A stretch of DNA of 64,000 nucleotides from Collimonas antrihumi (GTDB lineage: Bacteria > Pseudomonadota > Gammaproteobacteria > Burkholderiales > Burkholderiaceae_D). Position numbers and translations under genes: made by a program. Under the pieces are notes generated by a model, which was given only the letters and a program-made list of their open reading frames with translations, was not told where the DNA came from and did not search any database. The first letter of the stretch is position 1; each line of letters opens with the position of its first letter. This document shows, piece by piece, positions 55,868 through 64,000 of this stretch. Location of the stretch: assembly GCF_018304965.1 (NCBI RefSeq), contig NZ_JAGQED010000005.1, positions 62,001-126,000 of the forward strand. The letters run 5' to 3'.

Positions 55868-57121
55868 TTACATGTTTTCGATCAATACTTCACCGAAACC
55901 GGAGCAAGAAACCTGCGTTGCACCTTCCATCAGGCGTGCGAAGTCGTAAGTGACCTTTTTCGAAGTAATCGATTTTTGCATCGATTCAATGATCAGGTCA
56001 GCGGCTTCGATCCAGCCCATGTGGCGCAACATCATTTCCGCCGACAGGATCAACGAACCTGGGTTGACGTAGTCTTTGCCGGCATACTTTGGCGCAGTAC
56101 CGTGGGTAGCTTCAAACATGGCCACTGAATCCGACAGATTGGCGCCAGGAGCGATGCCGATACCGCCGACTTGTGCCGCCAGAGCGTCGGAGATGTAGTC
56201 GCCGTTCAGGTTCAGGGTAGCGATGACGCTGTATTCATTTGGACGCAACAGAATTTGTTGCAAGAATGCATCAGCGATCGAATCCTTGACGATGATTTCA
56301 CGGCCGGTTTTCGGGTTCTTGAATTTCGCCCATGGACCGCCATCGATCAACTCAGCGCCGAATTCTTTTTGCGCCAGTGCATATGCCCAGTCACGGAAGC
56401 CACCTTCGGTGAACTTCATGATGTTGCCCTTATGGACAATGGTGACGGATGGCTTGTCGTTGTCGATCGCGTATTGGATCGCCTTGCGTACCAGACGCTC
56501 GGTGCCTTCACGCGAAACCGGCTTGATGCCGATGCCGGAGGTGTTCGGGAAACGGATCTTCTTGACGCCCATTTCCTTGACCAGGAATTCGATCAGCTTC
56601 TTGGCACCGTCGCTGCCCTCTTGCCATTCGATACCTGCATAGATGTCTTCCGAGTTTTCGCGGAAAATCACCATGTCGGTCTTCTCTGGCTCACGTACAG
56701 GCGACGGCACGCCCTTGAAGTAACGCACCGGGCGCAGGCAGACATACAAGTCCAGCTCTTGGCGCAGAGCCACGTTGAGCGAACGGATACCGCCGCCAAC
56801 CGGCGTCGTCAATGGGCCTTTGATCGATACAACATAATCCTTGATCGCGGCCAGGGTTTCTTCCGGCAGCCAGACGTCAGGACCATATACCTGAGTCGAT
56901 TTTTCGCCGGCAAATACTTCCATCCAGCTGATCTTGCGCTTGCCTGCATACGCCTTGGACACGGCAGCGTCGACCACCTTTATCATGACCGGGCTGATAT
57001 CTACACCAGTGCCATCGCCTTCGATGTAAGGAATGATTGGATTGTCAGGAACGTTGATCGAAAAATCGGCGTTGACGGTGATTTTTTTGCCTTCAGCAGG
57101 CACTTTGATATGTTGGGACAT
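55868..57121 (-). CDS. icd: NADP-dependent isocitrate dehydrogenase
   Basis: 417 aa, E. coli-like dimeric type. [20 protein letters not shown] at the start, substrate loop [14 protein letters not shown] with the phosphorylatable-Ser region, and [23 protein letters not shown] near the end. TCA-cycle step to 2-oxoglutarate. Single gene with its own terminator. Confidence 0.97.
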   Translation of the reverse strand: MSQHIKVPAEGKKITVNADFSINVPDNPIIPYIEGDGTGVDISPVMIKVVDAAVSKAYAGKRKISWMEVFAGEKSTQVYGPDVWLPEETLAAIKDYVVSIKGPLTTPVGGGIRSLNVALRQELDLYVCLRPVRYFKGVPSPVREPEKTDMVIFRENSEDIYAGIEWQEGSDGAKKLIEFLVKEMGVKKIRFPNTSGIGIKPVSREGTERLVRKAIQYAIDNDKPSVTIVHKGNIMKFTEGGFRDWAYALAQKEFGAELIDGGPWAKFKNPKTGREIIVKDSIADAFLQQILLRPNEYSVIATLNLNGDYISDALAAQVGGIGIAPGANLSDSVAMFEATHGTAPKYAGKDYVNPGSLILSAEMMLRHMGWIEAADLIIESMQKSITSKKVTYDFARLMEGATQVSCSGFGEVLIENM

Positions 57122-57296
57122 CAGTGTATCTCCGGAGTTGAGGAGGTAAAAACTACCAGTGCGGTTGGATTTGAAACACGGTTGGTCTTATATAAGACAT
57201 AAGACAAGCATTTCGTATTATGCACTAGTATTTTACTAGACGCTATGCTTTTGCGACATCGGCTCTGTGCTTCGCATAGCGATCAAGCTTTATACT

Positions 57297-57872
57297 ATGC
57301 GCATGTCTCTGATTTTATTCAACAAACCATTTCAAGTGATGTGCCAGTTTTCGGCGCACCCCGGCCGCCCTACGCTCGCCGACTACATCAAGATCCCGGA
57401 TATCTACCCAGCCGGACGCCTGGATGCCGATAGTGAAGGATTATTGTTACTCACCGATGACGGCAAGCTGCAGCACAACATCAGCCATCCGGCACTGAAG
57501 CAGCCAAAGACTTATATGGTGCAGGTCGAAGGTGTTCCTACCCAGACCATGCTGGCGCACTTGCGCAACGGCGTCGATCTCGGCGATTTCCGTAGCAAGC
57601 CGTGCCAGGCGCGTGAGATCGAGGCGCCGGATTGGCTATGGCCGCGCGAGCCGCCGATACGCCAGCGCCACGACAAACCCACCAGCTGGCTGGCGCTCAC
57701 CCTGACCGAGGGTAAGAACCGCCAAGTACGGCGCATGACAGCGGCTGTGGGATTACCTACCTTGCGGCTGGTGAGGGTGTCGATTGGCCAGGTATCGCTG
57801 CAAAGCCATCCCTTGTGGCCGGGCGAGTCGATGGAAATAAACCCCGCGGATCTGACTAATTTGCACGAGTAG
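57297..57872 (+). CDS. rluE: 23S rRNA pseudouridine synthase, RluE/RsuA family
   Basis: 191 aa from ATG 57297 (or 189 from 57303). No S4 domain; catalytic motif [17 protein letters not shown] and the closing [18 protein letters not shown]. Most like RluE, which modifies U2457 of 23S rRNA. A TATACT -10-like hexamer ends at 57296, directly before the ATG, so a leaderless message is possible. Confidence 0.92.
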   Translation: MRMSLILFNKPFQVMCQFSAHPGRPTLADYIKIPDIYPAGRLDADSEGLLLLTDDGKLQHNISHPALKQPKTYMVQVEGVPTQTMLAHLRNGVDLGDFRSKPCQAREIEAPDWLWPREPPIRQRHDKPTSWLALTLTEGKNRQVRRMTAAVGLPTLRLVRVSIGQVSLQSHPLWPGESMEINPADLTNLHE

Positions 57873-58056
57873 CGAAGAAGTAGCGAGGGAGGACGGAGCA
57901 GTGGCAAGCAGTGGCAAACAGCCGCTGATACAAATTGATACAGGTTTCCGATTTTTTTAAAAAAAAATGTCAACCATCGGTTTACGAGCGTCGTTAATTG
58001 CAGTGATTCAAGTGAATCATAGATTGATTAACTCGCTAACTGACTGGATTTGAAAA

Positions 58057-58290
58057 ATGAAAAAACTGATCGCCGTTCTGATTGCTGGCTTGTTCGCTAC
58101 TTCCGTTTTCGCTGCTGACGCTGCACCTGCAGCAGCTCCTGCTGCCGCACCAGCTGCCGCTGCAGTTGAGGCTTCGGCTCCTGTCGCCAAGAAGGCAACA
58201 CACAAAGTCAAGAAGGCTAAAAAAGCAGCTAAAGCTAAAGCTGCAAAGGCTGAAGCTCCAGCAGCTGAAGCCGCTCCTGCTGCCAAGTAA
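58057..58290 (+). CDS. small exported Ala/Lys-rich protein
   Basis: 77 aa. Signal peptide MKKLIAVLIAGLFATSVFA, then low-complexity APAAAPAAAPAAAAVEA and a basic KVKKAKKAAKAKAAKAEAP stretch. The mature part is nearly all Ala, Pro and Lys, like histone-tail or acid-shock-type proteins. Function unknown. It has its own terminator. Confidence 0.8.
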   Translation: MKKLIAVLIAGLFATSVFAADAAPAAAPAAAPAAAAVEASAPVAKKATHKVKKAKKAAKAKAAKAEAPAAEAAPAAK

Positions 58291-58311
58291 TTCCAGCAGC
58301 AGTTTCAACCG

Positions 58312-58338
58312 AAAGGCAGGCGCGTCCTGCCTTTTTTT
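58312..58338 (+). terminator. intrinsic terminator of the Ala/Lys gene
   Basis: AAAGGCAGG-CGCGT-CCTGCCTTT followed by more T, 21 bp past the stop. Confidence 0.92.
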
Positions 58339-58428
58339 ACGTCCTGAAACAATTAATATCCACCTCCGACGCCCCTCCGCCGAATTACCTCTCTGTATAA
58401 TCTCCGCATCCTAAGGAGCCTCGACAAC

Positions 58429-58899
58429 ATGAACAACATGAGAAAAATTCGCGCCACGTACCTAACCGCAGTCTTTGCAGCCATCGCAACCTGCGCTGTT
58501 ACCGCATTGCCGGCAGCAGCGCAAGAAAGCCAGCAACTCCCGACCACCTCCCTGAACATCGGCATCCACGTGATCAAGGCCGAGGTTGCCCACACAAATG
58601 CGCAACGCGAACAGGGCCTCATGTTCCGCAAGAAAATGGGCAGCAACGAAGGGATGGTATTTGTGTTCGATAATCCGGCAGGTATCTGCATGTGGATGAA
58701 AAACACACTGATCCCGCTATCGGTCGCATTCATCGATGCAAAGGGCGCCATCCTGAACGTCGAGGAAATGAAAGCGCAAACGCTGGACTCGCATTGCGCC
58801 CAGGGAGCCGCTTCTTATGCGCTGGAGATGAACAAGAACTGGTTCAAGGACAAAAATATCAAAGCCGGTACCGTGATCCAAGGTTTGCCGCAACTATAA
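58429..58899 (+). CDS. exported DUF192 protein
   Basis: 156 aa. Signal peptide ending near ALPAAAQ (residue about 31). DUF192 core: EQGLMFRKKMGSNEGMVFVF, MWMKNTLIPLSVAFID and ASYALEMNKNWFKDKNI. Function not established; periplasmic or envelope location expected. AAGGAGCC precedes the ATG. Confidence 0.88.
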   Translation: MNNMRKIRATYLTAVFAAIATCAVTALPAAAQESQQLPTTSLNIGIHVIKAEVAHTNAQREQGLMFRKKMGSNEGMVFVFDNPAGICMWMKNTLIPLSVAFIDAKGAILNVEEMKAQTLDSHCAQGAASYALEMNKNWFKDKNIKAGTVIQGLPQL

Positions 58900-58952
58900 G
58901 CACCTGCAACAGTTAATAAGAACACATAGGTAATTTTAAAATCGCCGCCGCC

Positions 58953-59030
58953 GTCATTCCCGCGAACGCGGGAATCCAAGGTGAAGAATCCATGGTACGT
59001 AAAATGGATCCCCGCGTTCGCGAGGATGAC
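58953..59030. repeat. REP-like paired palindromes (GTCATTCCCGCGAACGCGGG)
   Basis: Two 26-bp arms (58953-58978 and 59005-59030) are inverted copies with three mismatches, and each holds its own CCCGCG-AA-CGCGGG-type palindrome. This is the common CATTCCCGCGAA family of bacterial REP elements. Located between DUF192 and rpsT. Confidence 0.85.
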
Positions 59031-59062
59031 GAAGCTAGCGTTAATTAATTAAAAACCAAACA

Positions 59063-59100
59063 GAAAAACCCTGCATAACATGCGTTATGCAGGGTTTTTC
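59063..59100. terminator. bidirectional terminator, 17-bp stem
   Basis: GAAAAACCCTGCATAAC-ATGC-GTTATGCAGGGTTTTTC, a perfect stem with T5 on both strands, between the convergent DUF192 gene and rpsT. Confidence 0.92.
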
Positions 59101-59167
59101 TTAATCCAACAACAATCCAGCAAAGCTGGCAGCCGGGGCCGCCAATCAAATACTCAATCAAATAATA

Positions 59168-59437
59168 TTAAGCAGCCAGCGCTTTCAGAGCGGCGTTCAG
59201 ACGGCTCTTATGGCGTGCAGCCTTGTTCTTGTGAATGATTTTCTTGTCCGCGATACGGTCGATAACCGATACGGATTTTTGCAGAACCAGCGCTGCTGCA
59301 GCTTTGTCGCCACCAGCTTCGATTGCCTTGCGAGCAGCTTTGATTGCTGTACGCAGGGTCGAACGCTGACTGGAGTTGTGCAGGTTTTGCTGAACTGCTT
59401 GACGAGCACGCTTACGTGCTTGTGCGGTATTTGCCAT
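59168..59437 (-). CDS. rpsT: 30S ribosomal protein S20
   Basis: 89 aa, highly basic, starting [18 protein letters not shown] with the typical [16 protein letters not shown] and [28 protein letters not shown] precedes the ATG. Single gene with its own promoter. Confidence 0.97.
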   Translation of the reverse strand: MANTAQARKRARQAVQQNLHNSSQRSTLRTAIKAARKAIEAGGDKAAAALVLQKSVSVIDRIADKKIIHKNKAARHKSRLNAALKALAA

Positions 59438-59797
59438 TTATATTTCCTAAAACGAGGTCGGGAATGCTTACGCGGCATAAACAAACCAGACCGCGACGCA
59501 GAATTCTGTAAAGCCACGGATTATAACCAGTTTTTCCAAAACAGGCAAACTCCCCTTGCTTTGGAAGCAATTCTGTCGCAAGAAAACACCGTTGCAAGAG
59601 TGGCAACCCACTTTCTTGCTATATCCTGCTTGCTCGGGAACAATCCGGCCCAGACTTTATCACAGTCAATAGTATGCGCCGGCAGCAAGTAAATCCTTGC
59701 GAACATGGCAAAAATCCCCCCTCTTTTTCCAAATCCTGAGAAAGTTACGGCAGGCGATCCTGTGGCAGGCGATCTGCTGCAGCTATAATGCCGCTCC
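59438..59797. other. gene-free divergent region rpsT/murJ
   Basis: 360 bp. It contains a near-consensus rpsT promoter and, close to murJ, a TATAAT at 59784-59789. Otherwise no repeat, RNA gene or small ORF that I can support. Confidence 0.55.
59520..59548 (-). promoter_or_regulatory. sigma-70 promoter of rpsT
   Basis: On the minus strand TTGCCT, 17-bp spacer, TATAAT. Start would fall near 59513, giving a leader of about 75 nt before rpsT, room for S20 autoregulation as in E. coli. Confidence 0.8.
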
Positions 59798-61348
59798 ATG
59801 AACTTGCATAAAACGCTTGCCACCGTCTCTGGCATGACCATGGTGTCGCGTGTGACGGGCCTGATTCGTGAAATCCTGTACGCGCGCGCATTCGGCGCCG
59901 ACGGTTACACAGACGCCTTCGCCATCGCTTTCCGCATTCCCAACCTGTTGCGCCGGCTGTTTGCCGAAGGCGCTTTTTCGCAAGCCTTCGTGCCGATCCT
60001 GGGTGAATACAAGAACCAGAAAGGCGAAGCCGCGACCAAGGAACTGGTCGATCACGTCGCCACCGTGCTGACCTGGGCCATGTTGTTCACCTGCATCATC
60101 GGCATACTGGCCACACCGGTGCTGGTGTATTTCATCGCCACCGGCCTGAAAGATAACAAAGAAGTGTTCGATGCCTCGGTGTTCATGACCAGGATCATGT
60201 TCCCCTACATCGGCTTCATGTCTTTTGTCGCCTTGGCTGGCGGTATCCTGAATACCTGGCATGAATTCAAGATTCCGGCTTTCACGTCGGTGCTGCTCAA
60301 CCTGGCTTTTATTGTCGCTTCGCTATTTGTCGCCCCCTACCTGGAACATCCCATCTATGCGATGGCATTTGCGGTGCTGGTCGGCGGTGTATTGCAGGTT
60401 GCGCTACAGGTACCGGCCTTGGTCAAGGTCGGCATGCTGCCGCGGATTGCGCTCAATCCCATGGTCGGCTTGCGCGATCTCGGTGTGCAACGGGTACTTA
60501 AAAAAATGGGGCCGGCGGTATTCGCCGTATCTGCCGCTCAACTGAGCCTGTTGATCAATACCAATATCGCTTCGCGCCTGGGGCACGGCAGTGTTTCGTT
60601 ACTGACCTACGGCGACCGCTTGATGGAATTCCCGACGGCGTTGCTGGGCGTTGCCCTCGGCACCATCTTGTTGCCTAGCTTGTCCAAAGCCAATGCGGAT
60701 AAAGACCACGGCGAATACTCATCGTTGCTGGACTGGGGCCTGCGCCTCACCTTTTTGCTGGCCCTGCCGTCTGCGGTCGGTCTGGCTACCCTGTCAGTGC
60801 CGCTGACGGCGACGTTGTTCCAGCACGGTAAATTCGATGCTGCCTCGGTTGCGGTTACCAGCCAGGTTCTGATCGCCTATGGCGTCGGCTTGATCGGCCT
60901 GATCGTGGTGAAAATCCTGGCGCCGGGCTTTTATGCCAAGCAAGACATCCGAACCCCGGTCAAGATTGCAGTCGGCGTATTGATCGCCACGCAGTTGATG
61001 AACTACTTCTTTGTGCCGATTTTTGCAGTAGCCGGACTGGCGTTGTCGATCAGCGTCGGCGCCTGCCTGAACGCCGGCTTCTTGCTGTGGAGCCTGATGC
61101 GGCGCGGTATATACAAGCCTGAGACGGGCTGGATCCGCTATTTCATACGCTTGCTCGGCGCCCTGTTCCTGATGGCTGCCGTGGCTCTGTGGTGCAGCCA
61201 GCAATTCGACTGGACCGGACCGCACACCAGCTCCCTGGCACGCATCGCCGCCTTGTGTGCTGTGCTGGCGGCTTGCGGCATTACTTATTTTGGCGCACTG
61301 CTGGCGATGGGATTCCGTTTCCGTGATTTCAAACGTATTGCGCGTTGA
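59798..61348 (+). CDS. murJ: lipid II flippase MurJ
   Basis: 516 aa, about 14 membrane helices of the MOP/MATE-like fold. GMTMVSRVTGLIREILYARA at the start and the conserved NLLRRLFAEGAFSQAFVPIL are diagnostic. It moves lipid II across the inner membrane. No ribosome-binding site is apparent, and a TATAAT ends 8 bp before the ATG. Confidence 0.96.
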   Translation: MNLHKTLATVSGMTMVSRVTGLIREILYARAFGADGYTDAFAIAFRIPNLLRRLFAEGAFSQAFVPILGEYKNQKGEAATKELVDHVATVLTWAMLFTCIIGILATPVLVYFIATGLKDNKEVFDASVFMTRIMFPYIGFMSFVALAGGILNTWHEFKIPAFTSVLLNLAFIVASLFVAPYLEHPIYAMAFAVLVGGVLQVALQVPALVKVGMLPRIALNPMVGLRDLGVQRVLKKMGPAVFAVSAAQLSLLINTNIASRLGHGSVSLLTYGDRLMEFPTALLGVALGTILLPSLSKANADKDHGEYSSLLDWGLRLTFLLALPSAVGLATLSVPLTATLFQHGKFDAASVAVTSQVLIAYGVGLIGLIVVKILAPGFYAKQDIRTPVKIAVGVLIATQLMNYFFVPIFAVAGLALSISVGACLNAGFLLWSLMRRGIYKPETGWIRYFIRLLGALFLMAAVALWCSQQFDWTGPHTSSLARIAALCAVLAACGITYFGALLAMGFRFRDFKRIAR

Positions 61349-61375
61349 TTTTGCGCCTTAATATTGCACGCTAAG

Positions 61376-62035
61376 TCAGCGCTTACGTGCCAGCGTCAGC
61401 CCGTCGCCGATCGGCAACAGCGACAGGTCGATGCGCGCATCGTGATGCAGCTTGATGTTCAGCGCTTGCAAAGCAACCGTGTCGGCGCTGGTATCGCGGG
61501 TCGCTACCTTGCCGCTCCATAAAGTGTTGTCGATGGCGACCAGCCCGCCGCTCCGCAGCAACTGCAGGCAACGTTCGTAATAGCCGTCATAGCTGGTCTT
61601 GTCGGCATCGATGAAGGCAAAATCATATTGCCCCGCCTCCCCTGCGGCCAGGCGCGCATCGAGCGTCTCCAGCGCTGGCCGCAGCTGCAAATCGATCTTG
61701 TGCCTGACTTGTGCCTGCTCCCAAAACGGCTGGCCGATCTGTGTATATTCATTGCTGATATCGCAAGCCATCAGCTTGCCATCCTCGGGCAAGGCCAACG
61801 CCACTGCCAGCGCGCTGTACCCGGTGAAGACGCCGATTTCAATGGTCCGCCGCGCCCCCATCAGCTTGATCAGGAGTCCCATGAATTGCCCCTGCTCGGG
61901 CGAAATCTGCATGCCTGCATACGGATGACTGCGGGTAGCGGCGCGCAAAGCCTCTTGCGCCGGATGTTCGCGGATCGAGTGATCCAATACATATTGGTAG
62001 AGCGTGTCGTCGAGATTGAGTGTGCGATTAGACAT
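61376..62035 (-). CDS. class I SAM-dependent O-methyltransferase (family 3)
   Basis: 219 aa from the ATG after CAGGAGAACGAC. Family-3 O-methyltransferase motifs: RRTIEIGVFTGYSALAVALA (SAM loop), YDFAFIDADKTSYDGYYE (metal-binding Asp) and LVAIDNTLWSGKV. Related to catechol and caffeoyl-CoA methyltransferases; substrate unknown. Convergent with murJ. Confidence 0.92.
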   Translation of the reverse strand: MSNRTLNLDDTLYQYVLDHSIREHPAQEALRAATRSHPYAGMQISPEQGQFMGLLIKLMGARRTIEIGVFTGYSALAVALALPEDGKLMACDISNEYTQIGQPFWEQAQVRHKIDLQLRPALETLDARLAAGEAGQYDFAFIDADKTSYDGYYERCLQLLRSGGLVAIDNTLWSGKVATRDTSADTVALQALNIKLHHDARIDLSLLPIGDGLTLARKR

Positions 62036-62203
62036 AGTGTCGTTCTCCTGAATAAAAATAATAATCCACCTAGGGAACATACCCTAATGTTGTTGCACGA
62101 CAGCATAGCGAGGCAGAACGAATCGAACGACAGATCACGGTTCCCCACAGTTCTCCGCAGTTCTTCTATCGCACTAGAGAAAATAGTTTGCTAGGATACA
62201 GTC

Positions 62204-63064
62204 ATGACCATGACCACTACCACATCCTTAGATTACTTTACTGCTCTGGTGCAACAAGCCAACGATGTTCCTTTGTTCGAAGCAGCACTGGCGATCGCGC
62301 AGGATGTCTATCCCAAACTGGATTTCAACGCGCCCCAGGATGAGCTCGACCGGCTGGCCAACACCTTGCGCCAGCGTCTGCCACCGGACGCTTCGGCGAT
62401 CCAGAAATTGCGTCAGCTGAATCAGTTCTTCTACCAGGAGCTGGGATTCGCGATCAACGTCAATCATTATTACGACACTGACAATAGCTATCTGCACCGG
62501 GTCATCGCCAAACGACGCGGCATTCCGATTTCGCTGGCAGTGATTTACATGGAACTGGCGCAGCAGATTGGCTTGCCGGTAAAAGGCGTGTCCTTCCCCG
62601 GCCACTTCCTGATGAAACTCACGGTACCTTCCGGCGACATCATGATCGATCCGAGCAATGGCGCCAGCCTGTCGCGCGAAGAACTGGAAGAACGGCTGGA
62701 GCCTTATCTGCCTACGGAAAACGAGGAAGAAAGAGCGGCCAGCCGGCTCTCCCTGATCAGCTACCTGCAGATCGCCCACCCGCACGACATCCTGGTTCGC
62801 ATGTTGCGTAATCTGAAAGCCATCTACCAGCAAAGCAATCACTGGCAACGGCTGCTGGAAGTACAGCAACGGATCTTGATCCTGCTGCCCGGCGACGCCG
62901 TGGAACGGCGCGATCGCGGACTGGCGTTCGCGCAGCTGGATTGCCCGCAAGCGGCGTTGGAAGACCTGGAAAATTATCTGGCGCAACGGCCGCATGCATC
63001 TGATGCGGCCGCCTTGTACCAGCAAGCCATCGAATTGCGCGAGGCGTGCCGGCGATTGAATTAG
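62204..63064 (+). CDS. SirB1-family protein (transglutaminase-like and TPR)
   Basis: 286 aa. Transglutaminase-like core of SirB1 (LRQLNQFFYQELGF, RRGIPISLAVIYMELAQQIG, KGVSFPGHFLMKL) then TPR-like helices (LNLKAIYQQ-type, QLDCPQAALEDLENYL). Function unclear; the catalytic Cys of true transglutaminases is not seen at its usual place. Confidence 0.88.
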   Translation: MTMTTTTSLDYFTALVQQANDVPLFEAALAIAQDVYPKLDFNAPQDELDRLANTLRQRLPPDASAIQKLRQLNQFFYQELGFAINVNHYYDTDNSYLHRVIAKRRGIPISLAVIYMELAQQIGLPVKGVSFPGHFLMKLTVPSGDIMIDPSNGASLSREELEERLEPYLPTENEEERAASRLSLISYLQIAHPHDILVRMLRNLKAIYQQSNHWQRLLEVQQRILILLPGDAVERRDRGLAFAQLDCPQAALEDLENYLAQRPHASDAAALYQQAIELREACRRLN

Positions 63065-63140
63065 TTAATTAGATTTGCTGCGTAGCATTGGCGGCGGCAG
63101 CATTGGCGGCGAACCATTCGCTGCCCGGCAGCGAATGGCT

Positions 63141-64000
63141 TTAACCCTTGGTGCGCGCCTCGATCACTTCCCACTTCTCCAGGCTCTCCAGCAACAAGCC
63201 ATCGATTTCAGCGAACCTGTCGTTGAGACGTTTCACTTCATCCGGCTTTTGCTTGTACAAATCAGGATCGGCCAGTTGGCTCGAAATGGCTTTTTGTTCT
63301 GCTTCCAGCTTGGCGATCAGCAACGGCAATTCTTCCAGCTCACGCTGCTCTTTGTAGCTGAGTTTTTTCTGCTTGGCTACAGGTTGCGCCGGCTCCGCTT
63401 TCGCTTCCGCCTTGGCTTTGGCAATCACGGCCGATTGCGTCGGACGCACGCGTTCCCAATCGGTATAGCCACCTACATATTCGCGCCACATGCCATCGCC
63501 TTCAGCGGCAATCACCTGGGTCACTACATTGTCGAGGAAGGTACGGTCATGGCTGACCAGGAACACGGTGCCGTTGTAGTCTTCCAATAACTCTTCCAGC
63601 AATTCCAGCGTATCGATATCGAGATCGTTGGTCGGCTCGTCCAGCACCAGCACGTTAGCCGGCTTGGCAAACAAGCGCGCCAGCAACAAGCGATTGCGCT
63701 CACCACCGGACAGCGATTTCACCGGCGAGCGCGCACGTTCCGGCGCGAACAGGAAATCGTTCAGATAAGTCATCACGTGCTTGCGCTGGCCGTTGATCTC
63801 GACCCAGTCGCTACCCGGCGCGATGGTGTCGGCCAGGCTGGCGTCTTCGTTCAGCTGCGCGCGCATCTGGTCGAAATATGCGATCTGCAATTTGGTGCCC
63901 TGCTTGATCGCGCCGCTATCCGGCTGATCTTCGCCAAGAATCAGCTTCAGCAAGGTGGTTTTGCCGGCGCCGTTCTGGCCAATCAAACCAACCTTGTCGC
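63141..64000 (-). CDS. uup: ABC-F ATPase Uup (C-terminal part, cut by the window edge)
   Basis: Frame is open to the right edge, so the N-terminal half is outside. Seen here are the second ATPase domain, with Walker A LIGQNGAGKTTLLK, signature LSGGERNRLLLARL, Walker B VLVLDEPTNDLD and switch His LVSHDRTFLD. A basic linker and a C-terminal coiled coil (LSYKEQRELEELPLLIAKLE) follow, the DNA-binding tail that marks Uup. It acts in ribosome quality control and in precise excision of transposons in E. coli. Confidence 0.93.
   Translation of the reverse strand, partial: DKVGLIGQNGAGKTTLLKLILGEDQPDSGAIKQGTKLQIAYFDQMRAQLNEDASLADTIAPGSDWVEINGQRKHVMTYLNDFLFAPERARSPVKSLSGGERNRLLLARLFAKPANVLVLDEPTNDLDIDTLELLEELLEDYNGTVFLVSHDRTFLDNVVTQVIAAEGDGMWREYVGGYTDWERVRPTQSAVIAKAKAEAKAEPAQPVAKQKKLSYKEQRELEELPLLIAKLEAEQKAISSQLADPDLYKQKPDEVKRLNDRFAEIDGLLLESLEKWEVIEARTKG

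Noticed and set aside
59210-59692. Plus-strand frame across rpsT and the rpsT/murJ gap
   Set aside because: Opposes rpsT, crosses its promoter and has no ribosome-binding site.

Overview
The window is chromosomal DNA of a beta-proteobacterium of the Burkholderiales. Protein content and gene order (glnE against yhdP-nitrilase-tldD, tkt next to gap, ribF-ileS-lspA-coaBC-dut, clpSA-csp-icd, rpsT-murJ) point to the Oxalobacteraceae, possibly Collimonas or a near relative; that placement is inferred from gene content, without a search. Most of the window is densely packed core genes. I saw no prophage, intact insertion sequence, CRISPR array, rRNA or tRNA.

Layout. 1-3.5 kb: an iron-type cell-surface signalling pair, made of an ECF sigma domain fused in one frame to a FecR-type anti-sigma factor, then its TonB-dependent transducer. 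3.5-8.6 kb: homogentisate catabolism (aromatic-acid transporter, hmgA, fahA) divergent from a LysR regulator. 8.6-12.6 kb: SMR efflux, SrkA-like kinase, exported LigE-type ATP-dependent DNA ligase, SEC-C protein, oligoribonuclease. 12.8-18 kb: membrane M48 protease, rsgA, argF, argG, ppnP. 18-21.7 kb: murB, yajQ-type gene, retropepsin-like protease, and a DAHP synthase preceded by a Phe/Tyr-rich leader peptide and an intrinsic terminator. 22-26.3 kb: a decayed MFS gene, a 28-bp inverted repeat, then the alkylation-damage regulon (2OG oxygenase-alkB-alkA and ada-Ada-like Zn protein), each half with a near-identical Ada-type promoter. 26.3-28.5 kb: accessory genes, namely a cupin, a truncated Cupin_8 gene, and an HTH-nucleotidyltransferase/HEPN-like pair behind two phased operators. 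28.5-39 kb: elaA, tldD, nitrilase, yhdP, glnE, DUF2007. 39-43 kb: gap, a GNAT gene and tkt on the minus strand. 43-52.5 kb: rsmE, yidB, ribF, ileS, lspA, coaBC, dut, M48-like lipoprotein. 52.5-64 kb: clpA, clpS, cspA, icd, rluE, a small exported Ala/Lys protein, DUF192, rpsT, murJ, an O-methyltransferase, a SirB1 protein and the C-terminal part of uup.

The strongest regulatory stories read directly from the sequence are the aroG attenuator (leader peptide with a Phe/Tyr codon run plus complementary segments fitting 1:2, 2:3 and 3:4 pairing) and the two Ada promoters with identical internal spacing (AAT-N6-GCAA, then a -10 hexamer 31 bp later). The most unusual proteins are the sigma/anti-sigma hybrid, an Ada whose N-terminal zinc site has lost three of four cysteines beside a stand-alone Ada-type Zn domain, and an M48-like lipoprotein with a broken HExxH. 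Several short palindromic repeat families sit between genes, and one supplies the ileS stop codon.
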